Of a stretch of DNA of 64,000 bases, positions 35,293 to 45,624 are shown piece by piece. The notes under the pieces were generated by a model. That model was not told the DNA's origin and did no database searches. It saw only the letters and a program-made list of their open reading frames with translations. The translations under genes were made by a program, and so were the position numbers. The stretch comes from Moringa oleifera (lineage: Eukaryota; Streptophyta; Magnoliopsida; Brassicales; Moringaceae), in the NCBI GenBank assembly GCA_021397835.1, contig JAJFZO010000609.1, forward strand, positions 11,224,001 through 11,288,000, in the 5' to 3' direction. Position 1 is the first letter of the stretch. The number at the start of each line of letters is the position of its first letter.

Positions 35293-38200
35293 ATGAAAAT
35301 GTGGCATCATCAGCTAGAGTTACTCTTCTTTGCAACTCTCGCTTTGCTTTGCTCATGCTCAGCAATAACTGTTGAATATGATGCCAATGCCATCATCATC
35401 GATGGGCAACGCAAAATCATAAATTCTGGTTCCATTCACTATCCTCGCAGCACTGAACAGGTATTGCAGAATTTTCTGTTTACTTACTGGTTCTTGATAT
35501 TGTCATCTGCATGTTGCCAAGAACTATAGCATCTCAAAAGATCTAAGTATACCCATTTGATATTAAAAACAGTTTGTGCTAATTATATGTGCATTGTGCA
35601 GATGTGGCCTGATCTGATTCAGAAAGCTAAGGAGGGTGGGCTTGATGCCATTGAAACATATATCTTTTGGGATATCCACGAGCCTCACCGCCGGGAGGTG
35701 CTTGCATTTTCTTTTGCTATATATATAAACATTGTTTTATTTTCTTTTCAGGTTCAAGGAGAATGGCTAGCCAAATTTTGATATTTTTACTTTACTTTTT
35801 GATGATTTAGTATGATTTCTCTGGGAACAAAGACTTTGTAAAGTTTTTCCAGCTCGTTCAACAAGCTGGACTTTATGGAATCTTACGTATTGGTCCTTAC
35901 GTCTGTGCCGAATGGAACTATGGGTAAAATCCTGTTGTTGATCGATTAACTTATGTCTCAATTCCTGAATGAAATTGAGTGCTAACAGTTGAAGTTGTGC
36001 TCTCCAGGGGTTTCCCTCTGTGGCTTCACAACACTCCTGGAATTGAGTTGAGGACAGATAACGAGATCTACAAGGTTTCAGGATCGATGTTTTCTCTTCC
36101 AATGCCTTCAGACATATCTCTTTTCCTCTGCAATCTTGATTGGTTAAGCTGTGGGTATTGCTTTCTCTGTGCAGAATGAAATGAAAATATTTACGACCAA
36201 GATTGTGAACATGTGCAAAGAGGCTAAGCTTTTTGCATCACAAGGAGGACCCATCATCATGGCACAGATAGAGAACGAATACGGAAACGTCATGAGTGCT
36301 TATGGAGATGCAGGGAAGTCATACATCAACTGGGCTGCTCAAATGGCTGTCTCCCAGAACATTGGTGTCCCCTGGTTTATGTGCCAGCAAAAGGATGCTC
36401 CTCCGCCCATGGTATTCAACTACTTTTTATACATTCCTCAGAACGCACCCTGTTAGAGTTTCTTCCCTTTCGCCATTACAAGTTCTCAGAATTTGTTTGG
36501 ATGACTCCTTTGTGCTTCCTGTTACAGATTGATACATGCAATGGGTTTTACTGCGACCAATACAAGCCAAACAATCCGAACAGTCCAAAGATGTGGACAG
36601 AAAACTGGACTGGATGGTATGTGGGAACTAATTAATTTCTTTATCTTCCCCAGCATCATATTCGGAAAGAGTTCTAACACTACGTTGTTATGTCCTTGTA
36701 GGTTCCAGCTATGGGGTAACGCTGTCCCAAGCAGACCTGCTGAAGATGTTGCATTTGCTGTTGCACGCTTCTTCCAGTATGGAGGGGTCTTCCAGAACTA
36801 TTACATGGCTAGTCCTCTCTCACAGAGTGCATTATTTGGCAGTTTTTATCACCATTTTCGCTTACAATTAGTTGAATTATATATATATATATTTCTTTCT
36901 GAAATCCAGTACCATGGAGGAACGAACTTTGGACGCACTTCAGGAGGTCCATACATTACCACTTCATATAATTATGATGCACCCGTTAACGAATATGGTA
37001 ATTGATCTTTCAGATACGAAGTTTCATTTTGCTGTTCTGATTCCACTTTAAAACTGAGTAATCTGGATCCTGAAATGTAAACAATTTCCAGGACAAGTGA
37101 ATCAGCCCAAGTGGGGGCATCTCAAGCAGCTCCATGAAGCTCTCAAGAAGGGAGAGAAAATTCTCACCAACAGCACAGCCACAACCAAGAACATTACCAC
37201 TAATGTTGAAGTATGTGGAATTGGTTACAATTATCGTTTTTCTTGAAGGGGTTTGGTATTATGAGCTAATTAATATCTACTTGATAAATGGGAAAGGTAA
37301 TATGAATTTGTCTTGTTAACCAGTTGACTACATATATGAACAACGCCACTGGGGAGAGGTTCTGTTTCTTGAGCAACCAAGACACGTCAAAAGATGCCAC
37401 TGTCGACTTGGGAGAAGATGGCAAGTACAACGTGCCTGCTTGGTCTGTCAGTGTTCTTCTTAACTGCAGAGTCGAAATCTACAACACAGCAAAGGTAATA
37501 AGGATGGTAGGATGACTCGCTGTTACGTATCTGAAGCAATAATTCAAGCTTATGTTTTATAAATGTGAACAGGTTAACACCCAGACTTCAGTGATGGTAA
37601 AGAAAGCACCAAAAGATGAGACTGACGATCAGGACGCGGCAGCGAAGAACACTGCTAAACCTGCCAGTCTCTCCTGGGTTTGGCTCCCGGAACCGATGAG
37701 AAGCACCCTTAAAGGCAAAGGCAACTTCCAGGCAGACCAGCTTCTTGATCAGAAGGATGCAAGTTCTGATGCCAGTGACTACTTCTGGTACATCACCAGG
37801 TAATCTCTCAACCTCTCCTTCTTTGTGGTTTGCCTCATCACCACTAGTATATGACGTACTTGACAACTTGTTACAGTGTTAACATCAATGACACTAGCCT
37901 CACAAAGGGAACTCTGCGTGTGTCCACAAATGGGCATGTTCTCCATGCTTTTGTTAACAGGAAGAACCTAGGTATTTCTCTTTTCATGAATGATTCAATC
38001 TTTACTGTGACGTAAACTGACGTTATTTCCATGTTGAATTTGATGGAACAACAGGCTACCAGTTCGCCGGTTCCGCCGATGGTCAACAGTCCTTCAATGG
38101 AAATGATTACGGTTTCCAGTATGAGCGGCCTGTGGTTCTCAAGTTAGGAACCAACATCATAGCTTTACTCAGTGCAACAGTTGGATTGGCTGTACGTTTT

Positions 38201-39469
38201 ACAGAACTTTGGTTCTCACCCCCTTTTCTCTGTTATTTCTGCTGACATATCTTTATTTGTACCTTTAAATTTCAGAACTATGGCGGCAAGTATGATCTGA
38301 AACCTACTGGCTTAGCCGGGAAGACAGTCCAGTTGATCCTACAAGGGGACACCGACAACACCACTCTTGATCTAACATCCAACTCCTGGTTGTACAAGGT
38401 CACATTCTTAATTCTTAATTATATTCATGTCAGGCCAATTAAACATAAGAGTAAGCAGGTTTTCATGTGAACTTATCGGTAATTCCTGATTGAAGGTTGG
38501 TTTGAACGGTGAGGCCAATAGATGCTTTGATCCAGCAACGCCCTATGTGAAGAACTGGGCCACAGTAGGACTTCCCAAGGGTAGACCTTTTACGTGGTAC
38601 AAGGTAATTCTCTTATGACCAACGGCTCAAAATCTTCAGCGAAAAGACTTGGGAAATTGAGTTCAAGCTTAGTAGAAATTGTTGATTTTGTGCAGACAAC
38701 TTTCACAGCTCCTTCAGGCACAGAACCTGTGGTGATAGACATGCTGGGTATGGGCAAGGGTCATGCCTGGGTGAACGGGAAGAGCATCGGCCGCTACTGG
38801 CCAAAGCAACTTTCCGGCACCAGCGGATGTAATGCCACTTGTGATTACCGTGGAAACTACGGAGGAGATAAATGCAGGAAAAGCTGCGGCAGTCCTTCTC
38901 AAAGATGGTAACTAATATGCTCAGTAAATCTGCCGAATCCATCCCTGAAACATCTAATCATGAAACACTCGATTAATATCAGGTACCATGTCCCAAGATC
39001 GTTCCTCAACAACGGCAACAACACACTGATTCTGTTCGAGGAATTTGGTGGAGAACCTTCGCATGTGTCGTTCCAGGTTAACACCGTTGGAACTGTTTGC
39101 GGATACGCACACGAAGGGAGCACGATGGAATTGTCCTGTCAAGATGGTGGCAGAGTCATCTCTGATATCCTCTTTGCCAGTTTCGGGGACGTCCAGGGAT
39201 CGTGCGGCTCATACAAACCAGGCGTCTTCCAGGCCACTCAAACCAACGCTGTTGTGGAGAAGGTAACGGAGACATCCTTCCTTGAATTTAAGCTCCCACA
39301 CGATCATTCTTCGGGTAGTGCAATTTAACTTTGAAGATAATGTTTTATCTTGCAGGCATGTGCTGGGAAACAAAGCTGCTCCATCGATGTCTCAAGATCC
39401 ACATTTGGAGTTAGCAACGTCAACTTTAATGCCAGCCTGAGCCTGGCAGTGCAAGCTGTTTGCAACTAA
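35293..39469 (+). CDS. GH35 beta-galactosidase, copy C (divergent paralogue)
   Basis: Eighteen exons join in frame to 849 residues: 35293-35460, 35602-35697, 35811-35923, 36008-36074, 36175-36411, 36528-36616, 36702-36807, 36910-36997, 37092-37210, 37324-37494, 37573-37799, 37877-37971, 38055-38191, 38276-38398, 38496-38603, 38696-38907, 38983-39262 and 39356-39469. The secretory signal ([16 protein letters not shown]), [14 protein letters not shown] (acid/base Glu about 183) and WTENWTGW (nucleophile Glu about 252) are intact, and the C-terminus is a SUEL lectin domain. Relative to A/B it has extra introns at RRE|YDF, EYG|QVN, YK|VGL and EK|ACAG, and lacks the one before IENEYG. Exon 7 ends at a GC donor (ATG|GCTAGT) of weak consensus. 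Start 35293 gives exon 1 the same 168-nt length as A and B. It is an older duplicate, presumably with a distinct substrate or tissue. Confidence 0.93.
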
Positions 39470-39979
39470 AACGTCAACCATATTTGAAGCTAGCAGGGGC
39501 GGAAGAAGAAAGAATAGGAACTGTTATACGGTAGATCAAAATCCATGTATCACAGAGGATGGAGACAGCTTTTCTGTACAACATATGGAAAAAGCTGGCT
39601 CAACATCAACATTGATACCTTGTTTTGCTTCAGATTGGGTGCATGAAAAATAATAAAACCATTATTTTCAAATTATTCACAATCTTGTTCATTTATGATT
39701 ACACAGAGTCACATGACACTGAGGAGGTGGAAAGGATTATAAAGAAAATCTATCAAAGGGGAAAATATGTACATCTCATATTTCAGTCCAGTTTAACTGC
39801 TCATACTAGCACATATACTAAGCACATAAAATTTGTGCAAAATGGAAAGACAAGGCAACTTAGCTACAAAAATCTTGCCCCACCCAGCATAAATCATGCT
39901 TCCAACTAGCTGTCTCAGTGATGGCTCTCTTTTTCCTTCATAAGAGCGGAAAGAAAACAAAGAGAAGAGAAATCGCGGT
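39470..39979. other. Convergent 3' flanks of GH35 copy C and ERF gene
   Basis: No gene is supported here. The 94-residue ORF at 39625-39909 has no recognisable domain and lies where both 3' untranslated regions are expected. Confidence 0.6.
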
Positions 39980-40471
39980 CTACAAGGTCCACACACCAGG
40001 TGAATGATAAAATGCCTCGCCGGGAAGGGAGACGCCCTTTGCTTCTTCAGTTCTCTGGTCTGAACCCAAACAAGAGTCTCTCACCGAGTACCCATCAATG
40101 GAACAAGAAGCAGACTCCACCCCAGGGCGTGTCTGGGGGCGAACTTCTCCAGACTTCCGTGCGTGCCTCACCGCAGCCTCTTGAATCTGCGAAGGCGACA
40201 GCTCTCCGGCGGCTGGGATATCTGGCGGATCCATTGGGAAGTTCAGTGTCCCGGATGGTCCGCGCAAGCAGAAAATTGCAGCGTCGTATGCTCTGGCCGC
40301 CTCCTCCGCTGTTCTGTAAGATCCCAACCATATTCTGCCTCTGCTGTTTGGTTGCCGTACCTCTGCTACCCACTTACCCCATTTTCTCATCCTCACTCCC
40401 TTGTACCGGACTTTATCGTTTCCATTACTGACGCCGACTCCGCTTCCTACGTTACTTTTGGGTCTCACCAT
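39980..40471 (-). CDS. AP2/ERF transcription factor, DREB A-5-type (ERF014-018-like)
   Basis: An intronless gene encodes 163 residues. A single AP2 domain spans about residues 22-79, from YKGVRMRKWGKWVAEVRQP through IWLGSYRTAEEAARAYDAA to the LNFP end. The WVAEV and WLGSY signatures point to the DREB side, group II/A-5, near ERF016-ERF018. The domain binds DRE/GCC-type elements. The C-terminus is short and lacks a clear EAR or acidic motif that I can name. It lies 738 bp downstream of a second ERF gene in the same orientation, probably an ancient tandem pair since only the AP2 domain and the following PPDI block are alike. An antisense ORF of 143 residues over it is a shadow. Confidence 0.93.
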   Translation of the reverse strand: MVRPKSNVGSGVGVSNGNDKVRYKGVRMRKWGKWVAEVRQPNSRGRIWLGSYRTAEEAARAYDAAIFCLRGPSGTLNFPMDPPDIPAAGELSPSQIQEAAVRHARKSGEVRPQTRPGVESASCSIDGYSVRDSCLGSDQRTEEAKGVSLPGEAFYHSPGVWTL

Positions 40472-41209
40472 GTTTCTTTCTTTTCTCTCCCCGTTTGGCC
40501 TGGGAACAGCTGAGGTTAAATGTAGGCAGTGGTTGCTCGCTGAGGAGAGAAGAGGCGTAGAAATTAAAAAGTAAGAAACCTCGGCGTGGACTCGTGGGTG
40601 AGTGCCACGTAGGCATCTCAGGGATATGCCGCTGCTATTACGGTTTTGATGGTGACGTGAAAATTAAACGTGGGCCCGTATGGACCAGTTGGATATGGAT
40701 TGAGAATCCTTCTTGGCTCAGGCTCACACGTGGCGAAGATTTTTCTGGAAGTGGACACGAGGGTTCTGCCGCCGCAAGGAGAAATTGCACTTGCTTCTAG
40801 AAGGTCTCAGTTGATGGTCCTCCACCCAGGTAATATTGTAAAATAGTTAAAATTTGAGGGTAAACATTAGAATTTAGTTTTGGGCTTCACTGGCCCTTGT
40901 GGATCTCATGACTTGAATTTGAACTTTTGGGTCAGATTGGTAGGAAGGATTTCCATTCCTTTTTAAGTATTTGCATATTCTGAAATGAAAAAGAGTAGCC
41001 ACAACATCTATATTCCACTTTACAAGTTTACATTGAACTTGTACCCAAATTGGGATAAAAGAGGACGACCGCACAAAAATTGGTTCATCCGAACCCGGAT
41101 GCTGAATTTCCGGGTAAAAAGGATAGTCAGTTAAACTCCGGATAGATAAAACGTCCGGAATTCTGAACCGATTTTAGCTTATGAAGCAGACTTGATATCG
41201 AGCTTGTCT
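40472..41209. other. Intergenic region between two ERF genes
   Basis: This should hold the 5' region of the first ERF gene and the 3' end of the second. ACGT-core motifs occur at about 40605 (CCACGTAGG) and 40730 (CACACGTGGC, an ABRE/G-box-like site). No ORF with a domain is present. Confidence 0.55.
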
Positions 41210-41800
41210 TCAGAAGTTCCAGAGAAATGATTCTTGATGCAGGATCCCGTCCAAGTTTTCGTCTTCGAAGTCAAGACCAGGCATCGGTGGTGCAAATAGA
41301 TCACCAGAGAGATCATCGAACCCGGGGAAAAACCCATAATCCGAAGCGTAATTGCCTGAACCCATGGTAGTGAGTAGATCCAAGAACGGACCGTCCGATG
41401 CCAAATCACTGTCCAATTGGACAGTGATATCGGATACGGAGGGAGACGGAGACTCCATTTGCAATGCGGAGGCAGATTGAACCGACTGGCTCCTAGGCTC
41501 CGAATTCGCAAACCTGGCAGCAGCCGCTTGGATCTCTTGGGGTGTCAGCGACCGCCCACCGGCAATATCTGGCGGATTGTCGGGGAAATTGAACTTGGCG
41601 GAGATGCCACGCAAGCAGAAGAGGGCAGCGTCGAAGGCACGCGCTGCCTTCTCGGCGGTGTCGTAGGATCCCAACCAAATTCGCTCTCTACTGTTGGGTA
41701 GTCTGATTTCTGATACCCATTTGCCCCACTTCCGCTTTCGGACACCCTTGAACTTTGGGTCTCTTCTGTCCGCGGGCTTCTCTGTAGCATGTTTCACCAT
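41210..41800 (-). CDS. AP2/ERF transcription factor, ERF016/017/018 (ORA47)-like
   Basis: An intronless gene encodes 196 residues. The AP2 domain (about residues 17-74) begins [19 protein letters not shown], then [19 protein letters not shown] and ends KFNFP, matching the ERF016-ERF018 branch of DREB A-5. The Arabidopsis member ORA47/ERF018 is a jasmonate-responsive activator of JA biosynthesis. The C-terminal half is acidic and aromatic ([17 protein letters not shown] and a terminal FLWNF), as in an activation domain. Two G-boxes lie upstream on this strand's promoter side (42132-42137 and 42196-42201), with a TATA-like run at 42023-42032. Orthology to ORA47 itself is not established; one-to-one assignment would need a tree. 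Confidence 0.94.
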   Translation of the reverse strand: MVKHATEKPADRRDPKFKGVRKRKWGKWVSEIRLPNSRERIWLGSYDTAEKAARAFDAALFCLRGISAKFNFPDNPPDIAGGRSLTPQEIQAAAARFANSEPRSQSVQSASALQMESPSPSVSDITVQLDSDLASDGPFLDLLTTMGSGNYASDYGFFPGFDDLSGDLFAPPMPGLDFEDENLDGILHQESFLWNF

Positions 41801-42131
41801 CTTATCTTATCTTCTTCCTCTTCTTCTTGTTCTCTCTTCTGAGGAGAGCAACGAGATTGTTCCCTACTTCCCTTCCTTTTCAGGTTGTTTTTTGTTTTCA
41901 CAAATTGGATTCTTTTTTCGGATTCCTTTCGCCAAGGATATTCTTTTCTCTTTTCCTTAGTTGCTGTTGTTGTTGTTGTTGCTGCTTGGCGAAGATGATG
42001 AAAGAATTTGCGGCTCAGTGTGTATATATATGTACGCGATAGTAGGAAGTGATGACTGATGCAGGGGGAGGCGTCAAAACGCGACATGCGCGTTGATCTG
42101 AGAAAAAGGCCGAAAAGCCTAAAAGACCGGA

Positions 42132-42201
42132 CACGTGGCGGATTGGAAGAGTGCTGGCACTACCGAAGATACGCGGGAAGAAGACGGGACCCGAGCACGT
42201 G
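42132..42201. promoter_or_regulatory. Two G-boxes upstream of the ERF gene at 41210-41800
   Basis: CACGTG occurs at 42132-42137 (ACACGTGGC context, ABRE-like) and 42196-42201 (GCACGTGTGC). They are 330-400 bp upstream of the start codon. G-boxes can be bound by bHLH (MYC) or bZIP (ABF) factors. Their activity here is inferred only. Confidence 0.5.
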
Positions 42202-42209
42202 TGCCTTGC

Positions 42210-43395
42210 GTTCCTCGTGATTTAATGTTTTCTTTTTCTATTATTTATTTATTTATTTATTTTGAAGCTTCAAAACTGAAATTTGAAAGGTCAGACTCAT
42301 TTGCTATCTTTGGAGTCATCACCATGTGAGTGTTTAAGGTGGGCCAAGTTGGGTAAGGATCGGCTTTCATGGGCCCATCGAGTATTAATTGAATAATTTG
42401 CCACATTATTGTTTATAATAAAAATCATTTATATTTCATGTACAAATGAAAATTATTTTTTATAGTACTAGGATATAAGGATCATAATATAAAGTTCTTA
42501 AAATTTAAATTCTTTAGGATTTAAGGATCATTTTTTTTAAAAAAAAAAAAAAGGGAGTGTTATTGTCATGGTACTGAAGTGGTCAGTAGCACACAAACCA
42601 CTGTTACTTTAACAGCTCTACTACACTTGTGGAGAGGATCAGATTCAAACAGGGAGGAGGGAGGAAGAGACAAAACACAGGAATAGCGGCTTGGTCTTGT
42701 AATAAGTAGGAAGCGAGATAAGTAAGAATCGAGAGAAGGCCGTCGCCATCAGTGGTGGAAGCTCTATTGTTGCTTCTGCTTAATTCACAAATAAACATAA
42801 TACCCATCAGCAGTGACAAAGACATACGTCACTTATCAAAACATTAAGCGTCGTCATCATTTCACATCTTCAGCTCAAAAAGTGACCTGGCAGTTTACGT
42901 GTCAACTTCTCTTTTCTCTGCCTTTTGGCAGACGCGCTCCCTTTTTACGTCATGGATGAGCTCTAAGGCAGGATCCCATTTGGATCCTACTCACTTCATT
43001 TCGTCTGTGCACAACCCCGATGGAAGATCGTCTTCCAGGCTTTTGACCGCGTCTTTTGTTCTCTCCATTGCCCAATCAAATCAAACTGTAGGAAAATCAA
43101 TGCATTCTAATCCTGAGTTGACAACCCAGGATAATGTTCTTTTGACCAGATATCCCAGCTTCTTGGAACCACTGATCTGAACAGAGTCCTAGGAGTCATC
43201 CATTTTAGCTTACGTACTCACTTACTCCATCCTTCATCAAATTTCCGCGCGCCTCTTTTCTGTTATCTGTTCACACTGCGTACCCGGGAGTCTCATGAAT
43301 CTAAAGGTTCTAGACAGCCAACGATACCGAGGTGGTTTATCGCCAGACTGATAGCTATAGTTACTCGTTCAGAACTTTCATTCATTTTTCTAATA
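42210..43395. other. Spacer without recognisable gene
   Basis: AT-rich at 42210-42560, then about 700 bp of moderate GC content with ORFs at 42604-42825 (-) and 42899-43180 (+) that I cannot match to any family. Because it leads directly into a LINE remnant in the same orientation, the right part may be the decayed 5' portion of that element. Confidence 0.45.
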
Positions 43396-44340
43396 GATGT
43401 AACTGTTCTGAACGATTGCATTGCGCAAGCTGAGTTGTTTGATCTGTCTTGTATTGGTCCAGAGTTTACATGGTCCATAAAGAGAAGTGAGAGGGATTGG
43501 ACTGAGAAGCTTTTAATGGAGTGTGGCTGATGCAGTTTCCATCTTCAACTGTTGAATTTCTTCCTCCTGCCATTTCAGAACATTAATCTTCTCCTCTGCA
43601 ACTATACCCTTCAATGGTTTCCTAATTTAATTCTTTCAGATTCTTTAATATCCGATTCAGAGTACAGATTTCTCCTAACGGTGTCCAACTTTTGGGTGCT
43701 CTGTTCTGTAACAGGATAACAGAGGTCCATATTGTACAAGAAGCTTGATGCTCTAGATCCTGAAGTCATAAATCTAAACAAACGATTCAGATCTCATTGA
43801 AACTGCACACTTTCAGGCTAATCCGTCGACAGACCTGCTTCTTGCCGAGGAAGCTTATCTAAAGCAAAAATATGGAGTTCACTGGTTCCAGGAAAAGATA
43901 GATATACCATTTTAGTTGTTTGTTTTGTCACTCTTGAAAGCTCGCAGGCCTTCTGACAAATTAAAAAGGCATCACAGGGAATCAACATCATTAAGGGAGA
44001 AGCCTGGTTGCATCATTCCCTTTGCTCCAAGGTCATCAATCCTGCAAAAGTGACTCTTCACAGGCCAGACACGGATATTAGAAAGATCACTGCCAATAGA
44101 CCACGTGGAGAATCTGATTTGTCGGTATGCTTTTCGAATGGGAAATCTGCCTATCATGTACTTGATTCTATCCTTTCACATCAAGAAGGCTCACTCCAAG
44201 GCTATCAGCCTCTAGTTGACAGGATTCTATCCATATCACATTCTTCGGCAGCAAAGGTTGCGCCAATCTGCTAGCTGTCTACATCTGCAAGCTGTCTTCA
44301 ACTCTTACCTTCTGTCTTCAGTCATTTACAGATTACTGAA
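43396..44340 (+). mobile_element. Degenerate LINE (L1-type non-LTR retrotransposon) remnant
   Basis: Reading + in shifting frames gives motifs of plant L1 ORF2 in the correct order. LNDCIAQAELFDLSCIGPEF followed by TWS, then WLMQFPSSTVEFLPPAISEH, are the C-terminal endonuclease region. LLLAEEAYLKQKYGVHWFQE (43840-43910) is the KQK..HW linker before reverse transcriptase. GYQPLVDRILS and LHLQAVFNSYLLSSVIYRL (about 44190-44335) are the post-RT segment. The RT catalytic core between them is missing, and there are several frameshifts and stops. The copy is old, internally deleted and inactive. Confidence 0.7.
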
Positions 44341-44615
44341 TACCAGTGAATCTCTGAGATTTTGTCAAAGCTGAGACCTTTTCTTGAAGTATACCATCGG
44401 GAACAGGAAAAATACCTACCTTTAGCATAACAGACAGGATCCTGAAGAATCCTTCATAACATTAAAGGAGAAGAACGAGTTGAGCTTGCAAAAGTATCTG
44501 GATAAGAAAATCCTGTTGATATGAAGGCAGCACTTCGTTCACACTACTTTACTGAATCAAAATGTAACAGATCTCTCAGAAATCAATCTAACAGAACTCC
44601 CCTGAATTGGTAGCT

Positions 44616-44790
44616 TCCCTGGACCTTGCAACAGGCTTTGCTTCTGCAGTAACTCACAGGTTTGCAGCTTAAGCTCACACATTCAGATGGTAATTTCAGA
44701 TTCTCTGGACCTTGCACAGGCTTTCCTTCTGCAGTAACTCACAGGTTTGCAGCTTAAGATCACAGATTCGGATGGGTAATTTCAGATTCT
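44616..44790 (+). repeat. 86-bp tandem duplication
   Basis: Two units (44616-44701 and 44702-44790) both run from CTGGACCTTGCA to TAATTTCAGATTCT, with several substitutions and small indels. They may be part of the LINE 3' flank. Confidence 0.8.
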
Positions 44791-45624
44791 GTCCAGTCTG
44801 CTTGCTTCTTTATCAACAATTAAATCGTTTGCATCATACAATGTCCTCTCATCCAATACAGCAAAAGACCCCCATGTGCTACTCAACAATTGTTTGAATT
44901 TGATCAGGCTGCACATCTATGGCCTCAGTCACTTGTAGCACTCACAAGTCCAATCCTTTTCCGGACGAATATAAAGATTCCGGCGCCGAATATTTCTTCG
45001 GGACATTCTGACCTGAATGTGGTGAATTCTGCCATGTGCTTGATAGCGAACCAATCAATCAAGGTAGGCCACTTGACTTGACCCATCACACTTGAACTCG
45101 TGGGTCTGGGCCAAGATATGAATACTTTTCTCAAAAAAACAAAAAAAAAAAGCTATTTTTTCAATTATTTGCTAATTTTTAATAATTTTTTAAATGTATG
45201 GTTGATTTTTTTATATAAATATGATTGATATATCTATATAACATTTCAACTACATGACAACCCAACAATTTTCTTGTTATCAAACTTTATCGCATTAGTT
45301 TTGATTGATTGAACCCATTTGGTAATTTTGTCACATTAATTTGTTAGATCAAATCCATTACCAATTAAGCATTCACCTTATTTGAAATATTTTTTTATTT
45401 TTTTACAAATTTTTAACTTATTATTTGAAATCAATCATGTTTTAAGTGACATCAATCATGAATTTAAAAAAAATAGATTTTCTTATTAAAAAAATGGTAT
45501 GAAAATAATGAAAATAATCAAATTGTTGTCTCGGTAAAAGCAAAATGGAGCTTTAATGAAGCTTCTTTTTTTTTTTAATGAGTTGAGATTCTAATTGATT
45601 TCTTACATAACTTAAAAAGAAGTG

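Noticed and set aside
40000..40513. + strand ORFs of 143 and 116 residues
   Set aside because: They lie antisense over the AP2/ERF coding sequence and encode no domain.
41417..42042. + strand ORFs opposite the second ERF gene and its leader
   Set aside because: Shadow of a GC-rich AP2 domain; no independent coding signal.
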